Positions 48,101 to 58,190 of a DNA stretch of 64,000 nt are shown piece by piece. Position 1 is the stretch's first letter. Each line of letters begins with the position of its first letter. The translations under genes were made by a program, and so were the position numbers. The notes below the pieces were generated by a model, which had not been told where the DNA came from, made no database searches, and saw only the letters and a program-made list of their open reading frames with translations. The DNA is from Norana najaformis (Eukaryota > Annelida > Clitellata > Crassiclitellata > Hormogastridae), in NCBI GenBank assembly GCA_964023275.1, contig OZ029921.1:17768204-17832203 (forward strand), read 5' to 3'.

Positions 48101-50616
48101 TAGCCCACTCAGCCCAGTTGTAGTGGTGAATGCAGCCAGGCAGGGCAGCTGTGATGCAAGCAAACTTCTGATAGATGCATATTCCCAAGAACAGTTCACA
48201 AATAAGCCGCCCCTTTCAAAAAGACACACCCCAAGAAGTTCATGTGAAAAACTGCGACTTCTAGTCCTGAAAATACAGTAATTCTGATATGCAGCTTACC
48301 AACTGGTGCAGTCTGCTTCAAAACATCGAAGATTTTTACACATTGACCCAAAGACAATGCAAGCACATTCTCAGCAACAGGATTCCATGCTATGGTGTCA
48401 ATTCTCTTATCTTCCTGAGTCAGAATGCATGCTGGGTTGCAGAATGTTCCCTTGATATCTTCCACTGGAAGATGCCAAATCTTGGCCTAACACATTCAAA
48501 CATCATCAAAAATCATCACTTAGTGGAAAAATATCAAAGAAAACAAATGGGGTTAATAAGAAACTTCACTCTTCCTGAATTCTAAAATCATATATAGTGA
48601 CTGTTAGTTTATCTAAACTTCAGCCCGCACAGGTCTTTTCCTGACTACAGTGTCATGTGCTTCTGATCAGTAAAGGCGTTAGAAGTGCATAAAAAAGCAG
48701 TGATGTATGGTATTGTATCGTGTTCTTAGCTTCTGGCAACCATCTGTCACAGTTGGTAAAAAAAGACCATTACCGTGAAGTCCTGCGAGCAAGTGGCCAG
48801 CAAATAGTCATCAAAAGGACTGAAGTCAAAATCCGTTACAAAGTCTGAAAAAAGAAAAAACAACTTGTGTATGTTTTCTCTTTAGCAAGTAAGTGAAGCC
48901 ATGAGAAATATTAAAATAGGTCCTGCGTGCTTGAAATGATTTAACGAAACTTTGATTTTCTTGAATGTAAATTCCGTCATTGCATAACTGTTAACCACAT
49001 TTAAAATTGTTACCAAGTTCACATTTGAGATTTTGGATTCAATCTTAGTTAACCTGTTTTAATGCCATTGCTACTTAAAAAACCTTTTGTTTTGGTCAGT
49101 AACCACTAACAAGACTTCATACATTTGAAATTTTAAATAAGCTCATATGCAGACGTTATAAATTAGCATAGCTATTATGGCAGCAGTTCATTTGCTTCAC
49201 CACGCACCTGAATGTGCCTGAATTGTTGACAGGCTTTCTCCATTGTACCGTCCTTTAGCAATGAGTGGCAGTACCCCAAGTGCACTTCCACCTAAAGTTC
49301 CAAAAACATTGTATGTACTAAATTTTTATTATTCAAATTTAAGTAATGTTGTCATTTCTACTTGATGCATTACGATATTTCCTAATGCCGTCATGACTGC
49401 ACTCAAAACAATTCTGAGCGAATGCTAGGCAGCCACTATCAGCTTAATTGAGATGAAGTCACTAACTACTAAAGTTTGGTCTGTTCTATGCCAAAAAATG
49501 CAAGTATATGTCTAAAAAGATAAAAGACAAATAACATACCAGCCTGATCAACATTGAAGACTATATAACCAGCACTGGCTTTAATATGATTACCACAAGA
49601 ACTACTCAAGCTGCTTGCACTGATTTCAGTGATCCATTCCTAAAAATAGTACAAGAGTACACCGTTATTTGTAAGTTATTACAAACAGTCTTTGACACTC
49701 CATGTTAAAATGCTCCTAGGATAAACTAATTCCAGAAGGAGAGATTAAAATGTGCTGTGGGTCAAGCCACAAGCCATACCCCATGCAATTCAACAGACTG
49801 CCAAAATATTACATAACTCGTTCTCCTTACCATGCTGTGATCATTATGCAAAGAATTTCAACAAGAAGTAACAACAGAGTGCATAAGCTACATTTTCTTT
49901 AAAAAAATTTATATACAAACATGGATAAGGTATGTGAAGGTACAAGTGGATTAATGCAGCAGTGCAGAGATCTTGGATTTGTGGACATATGACTCAACAG
50001 CTACTTGATACAAAATGGGACACAATTAGCAGCTACATGTGAACAACAATATCGTGATCAACTCAGACCAAAAACACTGAATAAGCAGTGGCAGTTCTGG
50101 ATTTCCCAACAGGGTGGGCCACAGGCTGGGGTAAGCGACCAGAAGGGGGACCAGCTGGATGCCTGAGTTTGCTGAACACTGAGAATGCTCTGAAAAATTT
50201 TCATGCTGAGTCACAAGTTGACAAGAGATCTGAATTGGAGCTACAGAATTTGTTCACTTTGACTACCTGAAGTTAAAACATGACAACTGAAAACATAATC
50301 ACTTTATTTAAAACATAAAATATAAACAAAGTAATTGTATACATGTACTCAGTGAAACACAAGTTTCTGATTGTCACACCTAGAGTAAACATGACTCATC
50401 TTCAAAAAACATGCATATTAACCATATGCCTGCTACAGGTGCAAAATTACAACACCAAGATTTCATTTTGGGGGCCAGGTACTAAGTTGGGGCACTGAGC
50501 ATAAGATGCATAATACTTAAACAGGTCAAGATAATAGCAGAGATGCTACAGGGTACCTCCTTTTTAGGAATCTTAGCAGCTGCATTTTTATACTTTGATG
50601 GTTTAAACTTCCACAT
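29494..50616 (-). CDS. CORO7: Coronin-7 (two-propeller coronin, POD1 type), 26 coding exons
   Basis: Spliced minus-strand gene. Exons in coding order: 50616-50557, 49639-49540, 49291-49208, 48844-48774, 48486-48300, 46658-46534, 46309-46223, 45692-45610, 45156-45102, 43718-43661, 43158-43101, 42930-42788, 42198-42103, 41859-41683, 41062-40891, 40468-40290, 39164-39056, 38616-38530, 35598-35456, 35101-34997, 33483-33398, 33025-32887, 32038-31832, 30940-30805, 30161-30064, 29619-29494. The product is about 989 residues; from memory human coronin-7 is about 925. Order and sequence match coronin-7 from end to end: start MWKFKPSKYKN, WITEI near residue 22, DFDFSPFDDYLLAT near 90, SGSYDMTVRLWDL in the second half, and LPQDLAEG..DPDEW at the end. 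Introns are GT-AG with matching phases, except that 43101/42930 is one base out of frame. In other animals the family acts in Golgi trafficking and in cytoskeletal organisation. The ATG is preceded by an acceptor at 50647, so there is a non-coding first exon upstream. The stop at 29494 assumes no splicing at the GTATGT after DEW. Confidence 0.95.
30481..30560. repeat. (TA)40 microsatellite in a coronin-7 intron
   Basis: 80 bp of uninterrupted TA within the intron between exons 30940-30805 and 30161-30064. Tyr/Ile repeat frames across it are artefacts. Confidence 0.98.
31440..31760 (+). mobile_element. RTE-type LINE C-terminal fragment in a coronin-7 intron
   Basis: The plus-strand translation around 31640-31760 gives TKTWTENVKEDLKAQ and, after a short gap, IRDRTKWRHLVQTSS. 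This is the conserved ending of RTE/craniofacial-like LINE proteins (GRPxxxWxDxVKxDLKA...AxDRxxWRxLV). The frame is interrupted upstream; the sequence before it carries GAT/CAT triplets. It ends about 70 bp from the donor of exon 32038-31832, antisense to the host gene. Confidence 0.65.
33580..33990 (-). mobile_element. LINE C-terminus with 3' tail (minus strand) in a coronin-7 intron
   Basis: On the minus strand a frame at 33917-33684 encodes RSSLRNLLQVPRSSTQFGE, SFSIAGPTAWNSLPDHVKN and DTFKKGLKAFLFKLSYD. This is a clear, well-preserved end of an L2/CR1-type reverse transcriptase. The 3' UTR continues to GCGCCCTTTTCTTCGGCCTC and ACGGTGCTATAGAAATTC, then a TTATTATTATT tail (33585-33600 in reverse). 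A direct duplication of GGACCGCAGCCGACAT (about 33869 and 33892) is present. It is 5'-truncated. Confidence 0.85.
35866..35992 (+). repeat. Left terminal inverted repeat of the transposon
   Basis: Outer 12 bp CACTGGCCAACA match the right end exactly. The inner part aligns with gaps to the inverse of 38375-38491; shared blocks include GTTGCCT, CTGATTC.AGAAAA and CAGGTCTAGTTT followed by GAGATAT. Within the repeat TAGACCTG (35910-35917) and CAGGTCTA (35972-35979) form a perfect 8-bp inverted pair. Confidence 0.85.
36307..36314 (+). promoter_or_regulatory. TATA box of the transposon gene
   Basis: TATATAAA stands 158 bp upstream of the start codon, inside the element, followed about 25-35 bp on by a plausible start region (TAGAGCAGCCGCAGTCGTC). 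It is the only strong TATA motif between the left repeat and the open frame. Confidence 0.55.
36472..38175 (+). CDS. Candidate DDE transposase with ZAD-like zinc module (567 aa)
   Basis: Single uninterrupted frame filling the transposon. Residues 16-63 have paired CxxC motifs (C16/C19, C60/C63) spaced like an insect-type ZAD zinc domain; a further CxxC is at 96/99. Residues about 145-172 are an acidic Ser/Asp/Glu linker. The C-terminal two-thirds looks like an RNase-H-fold transposase: D264 in LFIDSS, D318 in CVDLKMV, C337/C340 in PCFLCLW, H386 in PLHIKLGL, H494/H499 in KVHYLHSHLD, then E512, E513 and E516 in SEEQGERFHQD. The spacing D-x18-C-x2-C and H-x4-H just before the final acidic residue parallels the zinc insertion of RAG1 (from memory D708, C727, C730, H937, H942, E962). 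I recall similar proteins as uncharacterised entries in other invertebrates, but cannot check. The start is the first ATG in frame after the TATA box; a pyrimidine-rich TTTTTTAG at 36423-36430 could be a 5' UTR acceptor. A domesticated host gene is the alternative, disfavoured by the flanking inverted repeats and TTA duplication. Confidence 0.8.
   Translation: MATSRRSCINHPDIFCYICGEYTLKANRKPISEFVKRAYVGYFGVKLGDQDKQWAPHTVCKTCIEQLRHWTIGKRSCLKFGVPMVWREQINHFDDCYFCMVNIIGINRNNRHKLSYPDIPSARRPVPHSDIVPVPPFRELPQLSDDETCMSNIGQDDESEESGGSDSDFQSTSHSERFDQKELSDLIRDLHLSKESSELLVSRLKEKNALQPGTKITIYRNREKDLLPFFTEDNNLVFCNDISNLLKKIGLSDYSPDEWRLFIDSSKRSLKCVLLNNGNKFGSIPIGHSTRMKEEYNAISLVLEKIKYKEHQWVICVDLKMVNFLLGQQSGYTKYPCFLCLWDSRAKHDHWTRKDWPSRKDMVVGAQNVIKESLVARDRIILPPLHIKLGLMKQFVRALNKEGSCFEYIVHKLPGITMEKLKAGIFDGPQIRQLMNDPLFIPSMNEIESCAWSSFVLVTKNFLGNKKADNYAQLVEDMLLHFNKLGCNMSIKVHYLHSHLDRFPENLGDFSEEQGERFHQDIKTMENRYQGRWDAHMMADYCWNIMRDCSGRCHTRKSYKRSFFGVE
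38288..38293 (+). terminator. Poly(A) signal of the transposon gene
   Basis: AATAAA lies 113 bp after the stop codon and before the right inverted repeat, so the element has its own transcript end. Confidence 0.6.
38375..38491 (-). repeat. Right terminal inverted repeat of the transposon
   Basis: Inverse of the left repeat as described there. It also contains an internal perfect 9-bp inverted pair, GACCTGCTG (38390-38398) and CAGCAGGTC (38426-38434), so both ends can fold on themselves as well as pair with one another. Confidence 0.85.
39401..40150 (-). mobile_element. RTE-type LINE endonuclease fragment (minus strand) in a coronin-7 intron
   Basis: Minus-strand translations give, in order, NMRSLYFTRRLAQVIQEM and YNLLILGISE (about 39960-39870), then VSETLLSWELISDRVVIARL and MGDFNAQIGLDRAGLKEVMG (to about 39401). 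These are the endonuclease blocks (NVRTL...LDILGxSE...MGDFNAxxG) of RTE/craniofacial-like LINEs. A 39-bp, 13-codon unit is repeated three times at the GISE block. The frame shifts and has stops; reverse transcriptase is absent. Confidence 0.75.
40290..41859 (-). CDS. CORO7: Coronin-7 inter-propeller linker (residues about 403-578)
   Basis: Three exons. The first opens ITSVSLDPSKKSQ, the conserved end of coronin unit 1, then turns into a charged, low-conservation stretch (Lys/Glu then Pro). The second (40891-41062) is Ser/Gly/Asp-rich and probably disordered. The third (40290-40468) restarts the coronin signature as KFKHLQG and continues IPGESNFFHAN, parallel to the SKFRH start of unit 2 in human coronin-7. 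Low conservation here is typical of the family. Confidence 0.88.
42103..50616 (-). CDS. CORO7: Coronin-7 N-terminal propeller (residues about 1-402)
   Basis: Thirteen exons encode the first coronin unit. Visible landmarks are the short basic coronin signature (KPSKYKN) at residues 4-10, GNHIKASAGYIVFN, the WD blade core DFDFSPFDDYLLATCSQD, AKIWHLP, KIIRLFDVR, HQNNKDSRVLWLGD, FLWDTRNL, PFYDPDTSMLFLAGKGD, SIRYLEL and finally VPKRALDVMKCEVNRL with YFVPRK. These are in the expected order of a seven-bladed coronin propeller and its C-terminal extension; EFHSDLFPDTFSG closes the unit. The junction at 43101/42930 breaks frame by one nucleotide although the protein alignment on both sides is uninterrupted. 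Confidence 0.93.
44150..44390 (-). mobile_element. CR1-like LINE fragment with 2A-like motif (minus strand)
   Basis: On the minus strand the frame reads CDIELNPDP (44372-44346) and then VNFATFCSV, a stop, NKSPLCNYILNHPVDIVAL and NEIWL. The first is a decayed form of the DxExNPGP 2A-like signature reported at the start of some non-LTR retrotransposon proteins. The second is the start of the apurinic-type endonuclease domain (NARSLxNKxxxLxxYIxxxxxDIxALTETWL). Stops show it is inactive. It lies in the intron between exons 45156-45102 and 43718-43661. Confidence 0.7.
50086..50260 (+). mobile_element. Possible hAT-type transposon end
   Basis: CAGTGGCAGTTCTGGATTTC followed by GGTGGGCCACAGGCTGGGG resembles the widespread CAGTGGCGGATCTAGG...GGGGGCC ends of non-autonomous hAT elements, as I recall them. 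No second end or 8-bp duplication was found. Confidence 0.35.
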
Positions 50617-50646
50617 TCTCAAAGTATGATGTTAAAGTAATCCGAT
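50617..50646 (-). other. CORO7: Coronin-7 5' UTR segment after a non-coding first intron
   Basis: Upstream of the ATG the minus strand reads TTATTTATTTTAG|ATCGG, a pyrimidine-rich acceptor 31 bases before the start codon. The transcript therefore begins in at least one further exon upstream, which I could not locate with confidence. CpG-containing sequence near 51.08-51.13 and 52.14-52.26 kb is a candidate. Confidence 0.6.
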
Positions 50647-51395
50647 CTAAAATAAATAACCACATGCAAATTACTTTTTCATTATTACGGAATGTGTATA
50701 ACTTAAAATCACTTATGTATAAAAATACAACACAGCAACTGATAAAACACTGGTGTCAAGGCTGGACCGAGACATTCTGACTATGAAAGTTCAAGAAATT
50801 CAAGGATAAAGAAGATATTAACATACTCATTAAGTTCACTAGATGAACTGTTTGATAAATACTCGGTGGTTGGAGCAGTTGTTCGATTGCAGATTTGTTT
50901 GTTTGTATGGGGAAATTGAATTTAAAAAAAAACAAGAAAGCTCCTACTGAATAGCGACAGCATCACACAGAAAACAGAGTGCCTTATACTGTGAATTTAC
51001 AAATGCTCATGTGTAATATATTCTGTTTAATCCTACTGTTAACAAAAAAATTTAACATTTGTTGAATCTTGACAGTTTCGTGTGTACGAAAAATGGGCGT
51101 GTACACCGGTGCCGCGGATTGTGGCGTAAGCAAATGCATATAAAGTTACATAAACAGCTGTCGCTATATATCTTACTCTGCTAACTTTTCATTCTTAAAA
51201 GATCTACCCGTTGTCAAATTAGGTACCCATAATGGATTAATTAAACAAAATAAACCATTTTAAAAACAGAAACTGAACTGACCCACTTCCGTCAACGACC
51301 TTATACTCTGAAGCAGGAAGGCCAGCCAAGGGCTTTATTATTGACGATTGGTGACATGAGATTGCAAACTTAGAAACCTGGAGTTTAATATAAAC

Positions 51396-51397
<2 letters not shown>

Positions 51398-51454
<57 letters not shown>

Positions 51455-51600
51455 TCCCAGAACAACGCAATCCCTAATTTCTGAAATCCTGAAGTAGGCC
51501 TACCATAAGTAGGCCTACCTCGGGTTAAAAATTATAATAGTAATAATAATAATAATAATGACGACGACGACGACGATGATGATGATAATATTAATAGACA
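51398..51600. repeat. (AAT)n arrays around a recurrent CCTCGGG block
   Basis: About 19 uninterrupted AAT/TAA triplets (51398-51454) are followed by CTGAAATCCTGAAGTAGGCC (51481-51500), where the other copies read TCCTGAGGGATCAT, then CTACCTCGGG and a second AAT/GACGAC/GATGAT run to about 51595. A GTAGGCCTAC pair sits inside this copy. It lies upstream of coronin-7. The 77-codon Leu-rich minus-strand frame is an artefact of the triplet run. Confidence 0.8.
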
Positions 51601-51759
51601 ATTCAACGCTTCAATCCAATTGATTTCCGTAGCACCGTCTTCGTCATCATAAAATCCCTAGTAAGATCGCGAGTAAGAAAAATTTTTAATTCAAATGAAA
51701 AATCATTGAAAGAATGACAGAATAACATAAAAACATAAAACACAACTATTTAGGGAAAA

Positions 51760-51824
51760 TGGCGCCTCTAAAGTGAGGCGCTCCAGGCAACCGCCTGCTC
51801 TGCCTTTACCTAATGCCAGCCCTG
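51760..51824 (-). mobile_element. hAT-type transposon terminal remnant (minus strand)
   Basis: In reverse it starts CAGGGCTGGCATTAGG and continues GCAGAGCAGGCGGTTGCCTG, GAGCGCC and GAGGCGCCATTTT. This is very like the CAGGGCCGGCATTAGG...GGCGNCNGCCCAGGGCGCC ends of hAT non-autonomous elements common in animals, recalled and not checked. Only one end is visible. Confidence 0.5.
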
Positions 51825-52687
51825 TTTCCTTGACCCCTGTTCGGATTTTCATTTAGCAATAAAACCGACCCATTAACTTGGTCTTGCAGATTTGACTGGC
51901 GCCCCCTCGAGCTGCTTCTTGAATGCGCTAGGAAATTTCGGCCACTTAGGCTTACTTTATATTACAATGCAACACATCATAATCGATTCATCGTAAAAGT
52001 AGGCCTAAACCTACATTTGCTGGTCCTTAACAGAGAAAACTGGAAAAACAGTCAACTTGGTAACAAGCTATGAAAGTACCCTATACTGAAAACTTAAATA
52101 GAATAATGATGTTCTGCTGCCAATCTTTGCCATGCAATTACCGAACTGGTGAAACTGCACGCCCAGAGACCACCGCGAGGAGGTGTTGGCAAAGGTCTCC
52201 GTAGTCCATTCATCGCTGCTCTCAAGCAGTCGAATTTCATCGCCAGTTTGATTTTAACCGCATAATTTCCAATTTAGAAAATTCTCAGTTTAATTCATTT
52301 TATATTTACTTGAATAAGAATGGAAAACAAACATTCGCACCCGTGCAAAGCATGAAGAAGCGACACAGCGGCAGAGACACTCGAGTATAAGGACAGAGAA
52401 CAATAGGTAGATCGAATGTGACACAATGCATAAGTACATATAAGATGACTTGAGCGAATGAGAAAATAAGACTAGGTAATAGGGAGAATAAAGAATGAGA
52501 GAAAATGAAGAGCGAAAGACAAGACAAGGAAGCGATGCTGAGGAAGTGTGTGTGTGTGTGTGACAGACTTTCAGAAAGAGAGAATGACAGAGTGAGACTG
52601 GTTGAGTGACAGCAAGAAAGATAACAAACAGACAGAAGTGCAGAAAGACAACTATAGGAAGTCCCAGAAATAGATAAAAATGCAGAA

Positions 52688-52689
<2 letters not shown>

Positions 52690-52738
<49 letters not shown>

Positions 52739-52896
52739 GGACTATAATGATATAGAAGGCAGATAGAGAAAGACAGATCGATAGATAGATAGATAGATAG
52801 ATTGATAGATAGATAGATTGATAGATAGATAGAGAGACAAACAGACAGACAGACAGACAAACAGACAGAAAGATGGTTAGATAGATAGAGAAAGCG

Positions 52897-52927
<31 letters not shown>

Positions 52928-53027
52928 GAGAAATACAGATGGATGGATATAGTCAGAGATAAAGAAAGAGAGAAAGAACGATAGATAAATAGATAGAGAC
53001 AGCAGATAGATAGCTACTAAGGATACT

Positions 53028-53058
<31 letters not shown>

Positions 53059-53077
53059 TTAGATAGATAGATAGATT

Positions 53078-53111
<34 letters not shown>

Positions 53112-54110
53112 AAGATGGTTAGATAGATAGAGAAAGCGAGAAAGAAAGATAGATAGGTAGATATATGGATAGACAGATAGATAGATGGATATAGTCAGAG
53201 ATAGAGAAAGAGAGGAAGAAAGATAGATAAATAGATAGAGAAAGGAGAGAGATAGATAGATACTAAAATAGATAAATAGATAGACAGACAGACAGACAGA
53301 CAGAAACATGGTTAGATAGATAGAGAAAGCGAGAAAGAAAGAAACAAAGATAGATAGATAGACAGACAGATAGATGGATGGATATAGTCAGAGACAGAGA
53401 AAGAGAGAAAGAAAGATAGATAAATAGATATAGAAAGCAGATACATAGATACTAAGATAGATAGATAGACAGATAGATAGATAGATAAATGGATATATGG
53501 ATAGATGAAGAAAGAAAGGTACATACAACGGACAGACAGACAGACGGACAGACAGATGGTTAGATAGATAGAGAAGGCAAGAAATGAAGAAAGAAAGAAA
53601 GAAAAAGATAGATAAACAGATAGATAGATAGATGGATGGAAATAGTTAGAGATAGATATAGAGAGAAAGAAAAAAGATAGCTAGACAGATAGAGAAGGCA
53701 TATAGATAGATACTTAGATAGATAGATAGGTAGATCAATAGATAGGTAGGTAAATAGACAGACAGGCAGACAGACAGACAGACGGACAGATAGACAGACA
53801 GATAGACAGATAGACAGACAGATATATAGATCGATAGATGGATAGATGGACAGATGGATAGATGGATAGATAAAGAGAAAAAAGATAGACAGACAGACAG
53901 ATAGATAGATGGATGTAGTTAGATATAGTTAGATATAGAGAAAGAGAGAAAGAAATAAAGATTGATAGATAGACAGATAGATGAATAGATATATGGATGG
54001 ATGGATGGATGGATGGATGGATGGATGGACGGACGGACGGACAGAAAGACAGACAGACAGACAGATAGACAGATAGATAGATAGAGACATGCAGCAAGAA
54101 AGAAAACAAG
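52690..54110. repeat. GATA/GACA tetranucleotide block, first part
   Basis: Begins with a (GA)n run (52690-52733), then interrupted GATA, GACA, GATG and GAAA units. A longer semi-repeat (GACA cluster, GATGGTTAGATAGATAGAGAAAG, GATA, TAGTCAGAGATA) recurs about four times between 52855 and 53660. A GGAT/GGAC run lies at 53990-54045. The period-4 composition leaves minus-strand frames open as Ser/Leu/Ile/Tyr repeats, which are not genes. Confidence 0.95.
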
Positions 54111-55559
54111 ACTGATACCGAGTGAATTTATATAAAATAACAAGAATCAGATTCAGCGTAAGAAGGCGAAATGGATGAATAGAAGTGCGATAAGAGACGG
54201 CGAAAACGGCGAAGAATAAAGTGAGTGTCGTAAAGAGCGAGCATGAGAATAAAAAGTCAGCACGTCTAAAAAAGCGAGATTGCTGGAACGTGAACGAGAT
54301 CAAAAGTGAGAGAAAGACAAAAGTGGTCGACTATATCAGAGTGAGAGATACAGCTTAAGTGTGAGACGCACAGACAGACAGACAGACAGACAGACAGATA
54401 GCCAAAAGATGCGAAGCAGAGATTTAGAGTCTCTGCTTAATTCCTTTTGCTTTAACGCACAATAACTCATAAGCAACGACGAATAGGCTAATTTTAATGA
54501 ATGCACTACAAACTGGAACCCAAACTGCTCGAGAGGCTGGCAAGGAATGGACTACCCAAATGTATTTCTTGCAATTCTAAGGCCCTACAGAGATGTGATG
54601 CATTTGGCTCATCACATTTCTCACGCAAAACATCAGTGAACAACAGTTATAAACTCAAATCTCATTCAGTGCTAAATGTAATTCATTCAGTGTAATATGA
54701 AGGGAGCTTAGTTTATGCTTTATTGCCGACAAATCAAACACTGCTCGCTAAAGATAAACTCCAAATGGATACTCGGATTCTAAACCTACCTTAACCGCAA
54801 TAGACCTAAAGCATGTCAAACAAGAAGATTGCAGCACACAATTAGCTAGAGCAAGACAGATGGAAAAACAGAGAGTCAAAGATCTAGAGTAAGGCACAGA
54901 ACGAGACAGAAAACAGAGAAGGAATGATTTTTAGTTAGATAGAGGTAGAGAGAGATAGGGAGAAAGAGATAGATAGGGTGAGAGGGAAAGAGTTAGGGAG
55001 AGAGAGAGAGATTAAGATCGAAAACAGAAACAGAAGAAATTAGGGTAAGACAGGGAAGGAAATAGACAATGATTGAGAGTAAGACAGACAGTAAAACAGA
55101 AAGCATAGATACATATGTCCTGCAGTAAGACAGAAAATATGATGGAAAAAGAGACACCGAGGCTCTGAAAAAACGAAGGCAGAAAGTCCGAGAGAAAGAC
55201 ATAAAAGAAGACAGAAAACAGAGAGACAGAATGAGCAGAAGACAGAAAGACTAGAGGAGAACCAAGAAAAACCTAGAGGAAAACACAGAAGAAGACAGAT
55301 CGACCTTGAGGAAACAAGAGAAGAACACCAAAACCTCTAGCAGAAAATGAAAACAAGGACACAATAGGATCTAAAGTAGGACAGATATGAAGAAAGGAAA
55401 GTGAGACATGGAGACCTAGATATGGGGACAGTAAAACTAACAGAATAACAGAGACATACAGAAGAAGAAAGAGTGAAGCGTATACGACAGTCAGAATATA
55501 AAGTAATGTATGAAGGAAGTAAGAAAACAGTGAGACCAAAAGACGCAGAGTAATGTAAG
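54111..55559. other. Purine-rich DNA between repeat blocks; no gene
   Basis: Purine-rich, AGACAGAA-like low-complexity sequence with a perfect GACA run at about 54370-54399, probably decayed members of the flanking GATA/GACA block. No exon supported. Confidence 0.5.
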
Positions 55560-55870
55560 CTAATGACTTCTCTAGCGCCGTTATCATAACGCACAAGACA
55601 CCAATTGATGGTCTCTTCGAGTGAAATCGTAATAAAACTCGTAATCCATTTGAGAAGCCAGGTCGAATTCCCTTAGGTCAGGGAAACCAGACGTTAGTCT
55701 ACAGCAGGTGTGCAAGTTGAAGCAGATGTGTCTTAAGTTTAGACCTGAATGATATCACTGAACTGACAGAACGAATCGAACTTGGCAGCGATTTTCAAAG
55801 CCCTGGACCAGCAACCGACAGCGCACTAGAACCCGACACTATTTTGATACGAGGGACAACAAGAGTAAGA
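55560..55870 (-). mobile_element. LINE C-terminus and 3' tail (minus strand) inside the GATA block
   Basis: In reverse a frame near 55860-55700 encodes VVPRIKIVSGSSALSVAGPG, a stop, then KSLPSSIRSVSSVISFRSKL and KTHLL. This is the standard LINE C-terminus (SVAGPxLWxSLP...FRSKLKTHL) with Trp replaced by a stop codon. It ends TTATGATAACGGCGCTAGAG (55592-55573 in reverse), the same 3' core as at 60.37 kb on the plus strand, so both probably belong to one family. Confidence 0.8.
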
Positions 55871-55977
55871 CAGAGAACAACATTACTACATAGAGATAGA
55901 GAGACTAGAGCAAGACAGAGAGGAACATGGCAGGTAAAGGAACATAGAAACACCAAGAGTTAGTCACAGAACAAGAC

Positions 55978-55986
55978 TGCAAACAG

Positions 55987-56025
<39 letters not shown>

Positions 56026-56088
56026 TAGATAGAGAGAGAGAGACAGAGCAAAAGAGATAAAGATATAGATAGATAAATAGAGAGAGAT

Positions 56089-56120
<32 letters not shown>

Positions 56121-56626
56121 TCGCGCGAGATAGATAGAGAGATAGATAGATAGATAGATCGAGAGATCGATCGATAGATAGATAGATAGGTAGATAGATA
56201 GATAGATCGAGGGATCGAGAGATAGGTAGATAGGGATAGAGATAGAGAGAGAGAGAGTGAAAGAGAGAGAGAGATTAGGAGAAAGAGATAGATAGGGATG
56301 AAAGAGTTAGTGAGAGATAGTGATAGCGAGAAATAGAGAGAAAGGGGATAGATAGATGATAGATAGATAGATAGATGGATAGATAGATAGATAGACAGAC
56401 AGACAGAACAAAAGAGATAAAGACATAGATTGATAAATAGAGAGAGAGAGATGGGAGAGAGAGAAAGATAGATAGCGCGAGATAGATAGAGAGATAGATA
56501 GATAGAGAAAGACAGATAGAGAGATATATAGATAGAGAAAGACAGAGAGAGGAAGGTCGAGAGATAGATAGATAGATAGATCAAGAGAAAGATAGATAGA
56601 TAGATAGATAGATCGAGAGATAGATC

Positions 56627-56661
<35 letters not shown>

Positions 56662-57353
56662 CGAGAGATCGAGGGATCGAGAGATAGGTAGATAGAGATA
56701 GAGATAGAAAGAGAGTGAGAGAGATTAGGAGAAAGAGATAGATAGGAAAGAAAGAGTTAGTGAGAGATAGAGATAGCGAGAAATAGAGAGAGAGAGGGGG
56801 ATAGATAGATGATAGATAAATAGATAGATAGATAGATAGGTAGGTAGGTAGATAGATAGACAGATAGACATACAGACAGACAGACGATCGATCGATCGAT
56901 AGATAGATAGATAGATGATAGACAGATAGATAGATAGATAGATAGATATATAGATAAAGAGAGAGAGAAACAGAACAAAAGAGATAAAGACGTTGATAGA
57001 TAAATAGAGAGAGAGAGAGAGAGGGAGGGAGAGAGAGAAAGATAGATAGCGCGAGATAGATAGAGAGATCGATATATAGAGAGAAAGACAGAGACAGGAA
57101 GGTCGAGAGATAGATAGATAGATCGAGAGATAGATACATAGATAGATAGATCGAGAGATCGATCGATATAGAGATAGATAGATAGATAGATGGTTAGATA
57201 GATAGATAGAGATAGAGATAGAGAAAGTGAGAGAGAGAGATTAGGAGAAAGAGATAGATAGGGAAGAAATGTGTTAGTGAGAGATAGAGATAGCGAGAAA
57301 TAGAAAGAGGGGGATAGATAGATAGATGATAGATGATAGATGATAGATGATAG
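55978..57353. repeat. Mixed GATA/GACA/GA/GATC block
   Basis: Interrupted GATA with GACA, GAGA and GATCGATC units. A long semi-repeat of about 450-500 bp (starting near 55990, 56395 and 56968, each with AGAGATAAAGA and GATAAATAGAGAGAGA) recurs three times, showing higher-order duplication of the block. Confidence 0.9.
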
Positions 57354-57716
<363 letters not shown>

Positions 57717-58190
57717 TGAGATAGATAGTGAGATAGATAGTGAGATAGATAGTGAGATAGATAGTGAGATAGATAGTGAGATAGATAGTGAGATAGATAG
57801 TGAGATAGATAGTGAGATAGATAGTGAGATAGATAGTGAGATAGATAGTGAGATAGATAGTGAGATAGATAGTGAGATAGATAGTGAGATAGATAGTGAG
57901 ATAGATAGTGAGATAGATAGATAGTGAGATAGATAGATAGTGAGATAGTGAGATAGATAGTGAGATAGATAGTGAGATAGATAGTGAGATAGATAGTGAG
58001 ATAGATAGTGAGATAGATAGTGAGATAGATAGTGAGATAGATAGATAGTGAGATAGATAGATAGTGAGATAGTGAGATAGATAGTGAGATAGATAGTGAG
58101 ATAGATAGTGAGATAGATAGATAGTGAGATAGTGAGATAGTGAGATAGTGAGATAGTGAGATAGAGAGTAAGATAGATAGTGAGATAGTG
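57717..58190. repeat. 12-bp repeat (TGAGATAGATAG)n derived from GATA
   Basis: About 16 regular copies of TGAGATAGATAG directly continue the GATA array, followed by variants with one extra or one fewer GATA unit and a run of TGAGATAG. The minus-strand 390-codon Tyr/Leu/Ser/Ile frame across 57274-58446 is created by the 4- and 12-bp periods. Confidence 0.97.

Noticed and set aside
48289-48585. 98-codon plus-strand frame
   Set aside because: Antisense shadow of coronin-7 exon 48486-48300.
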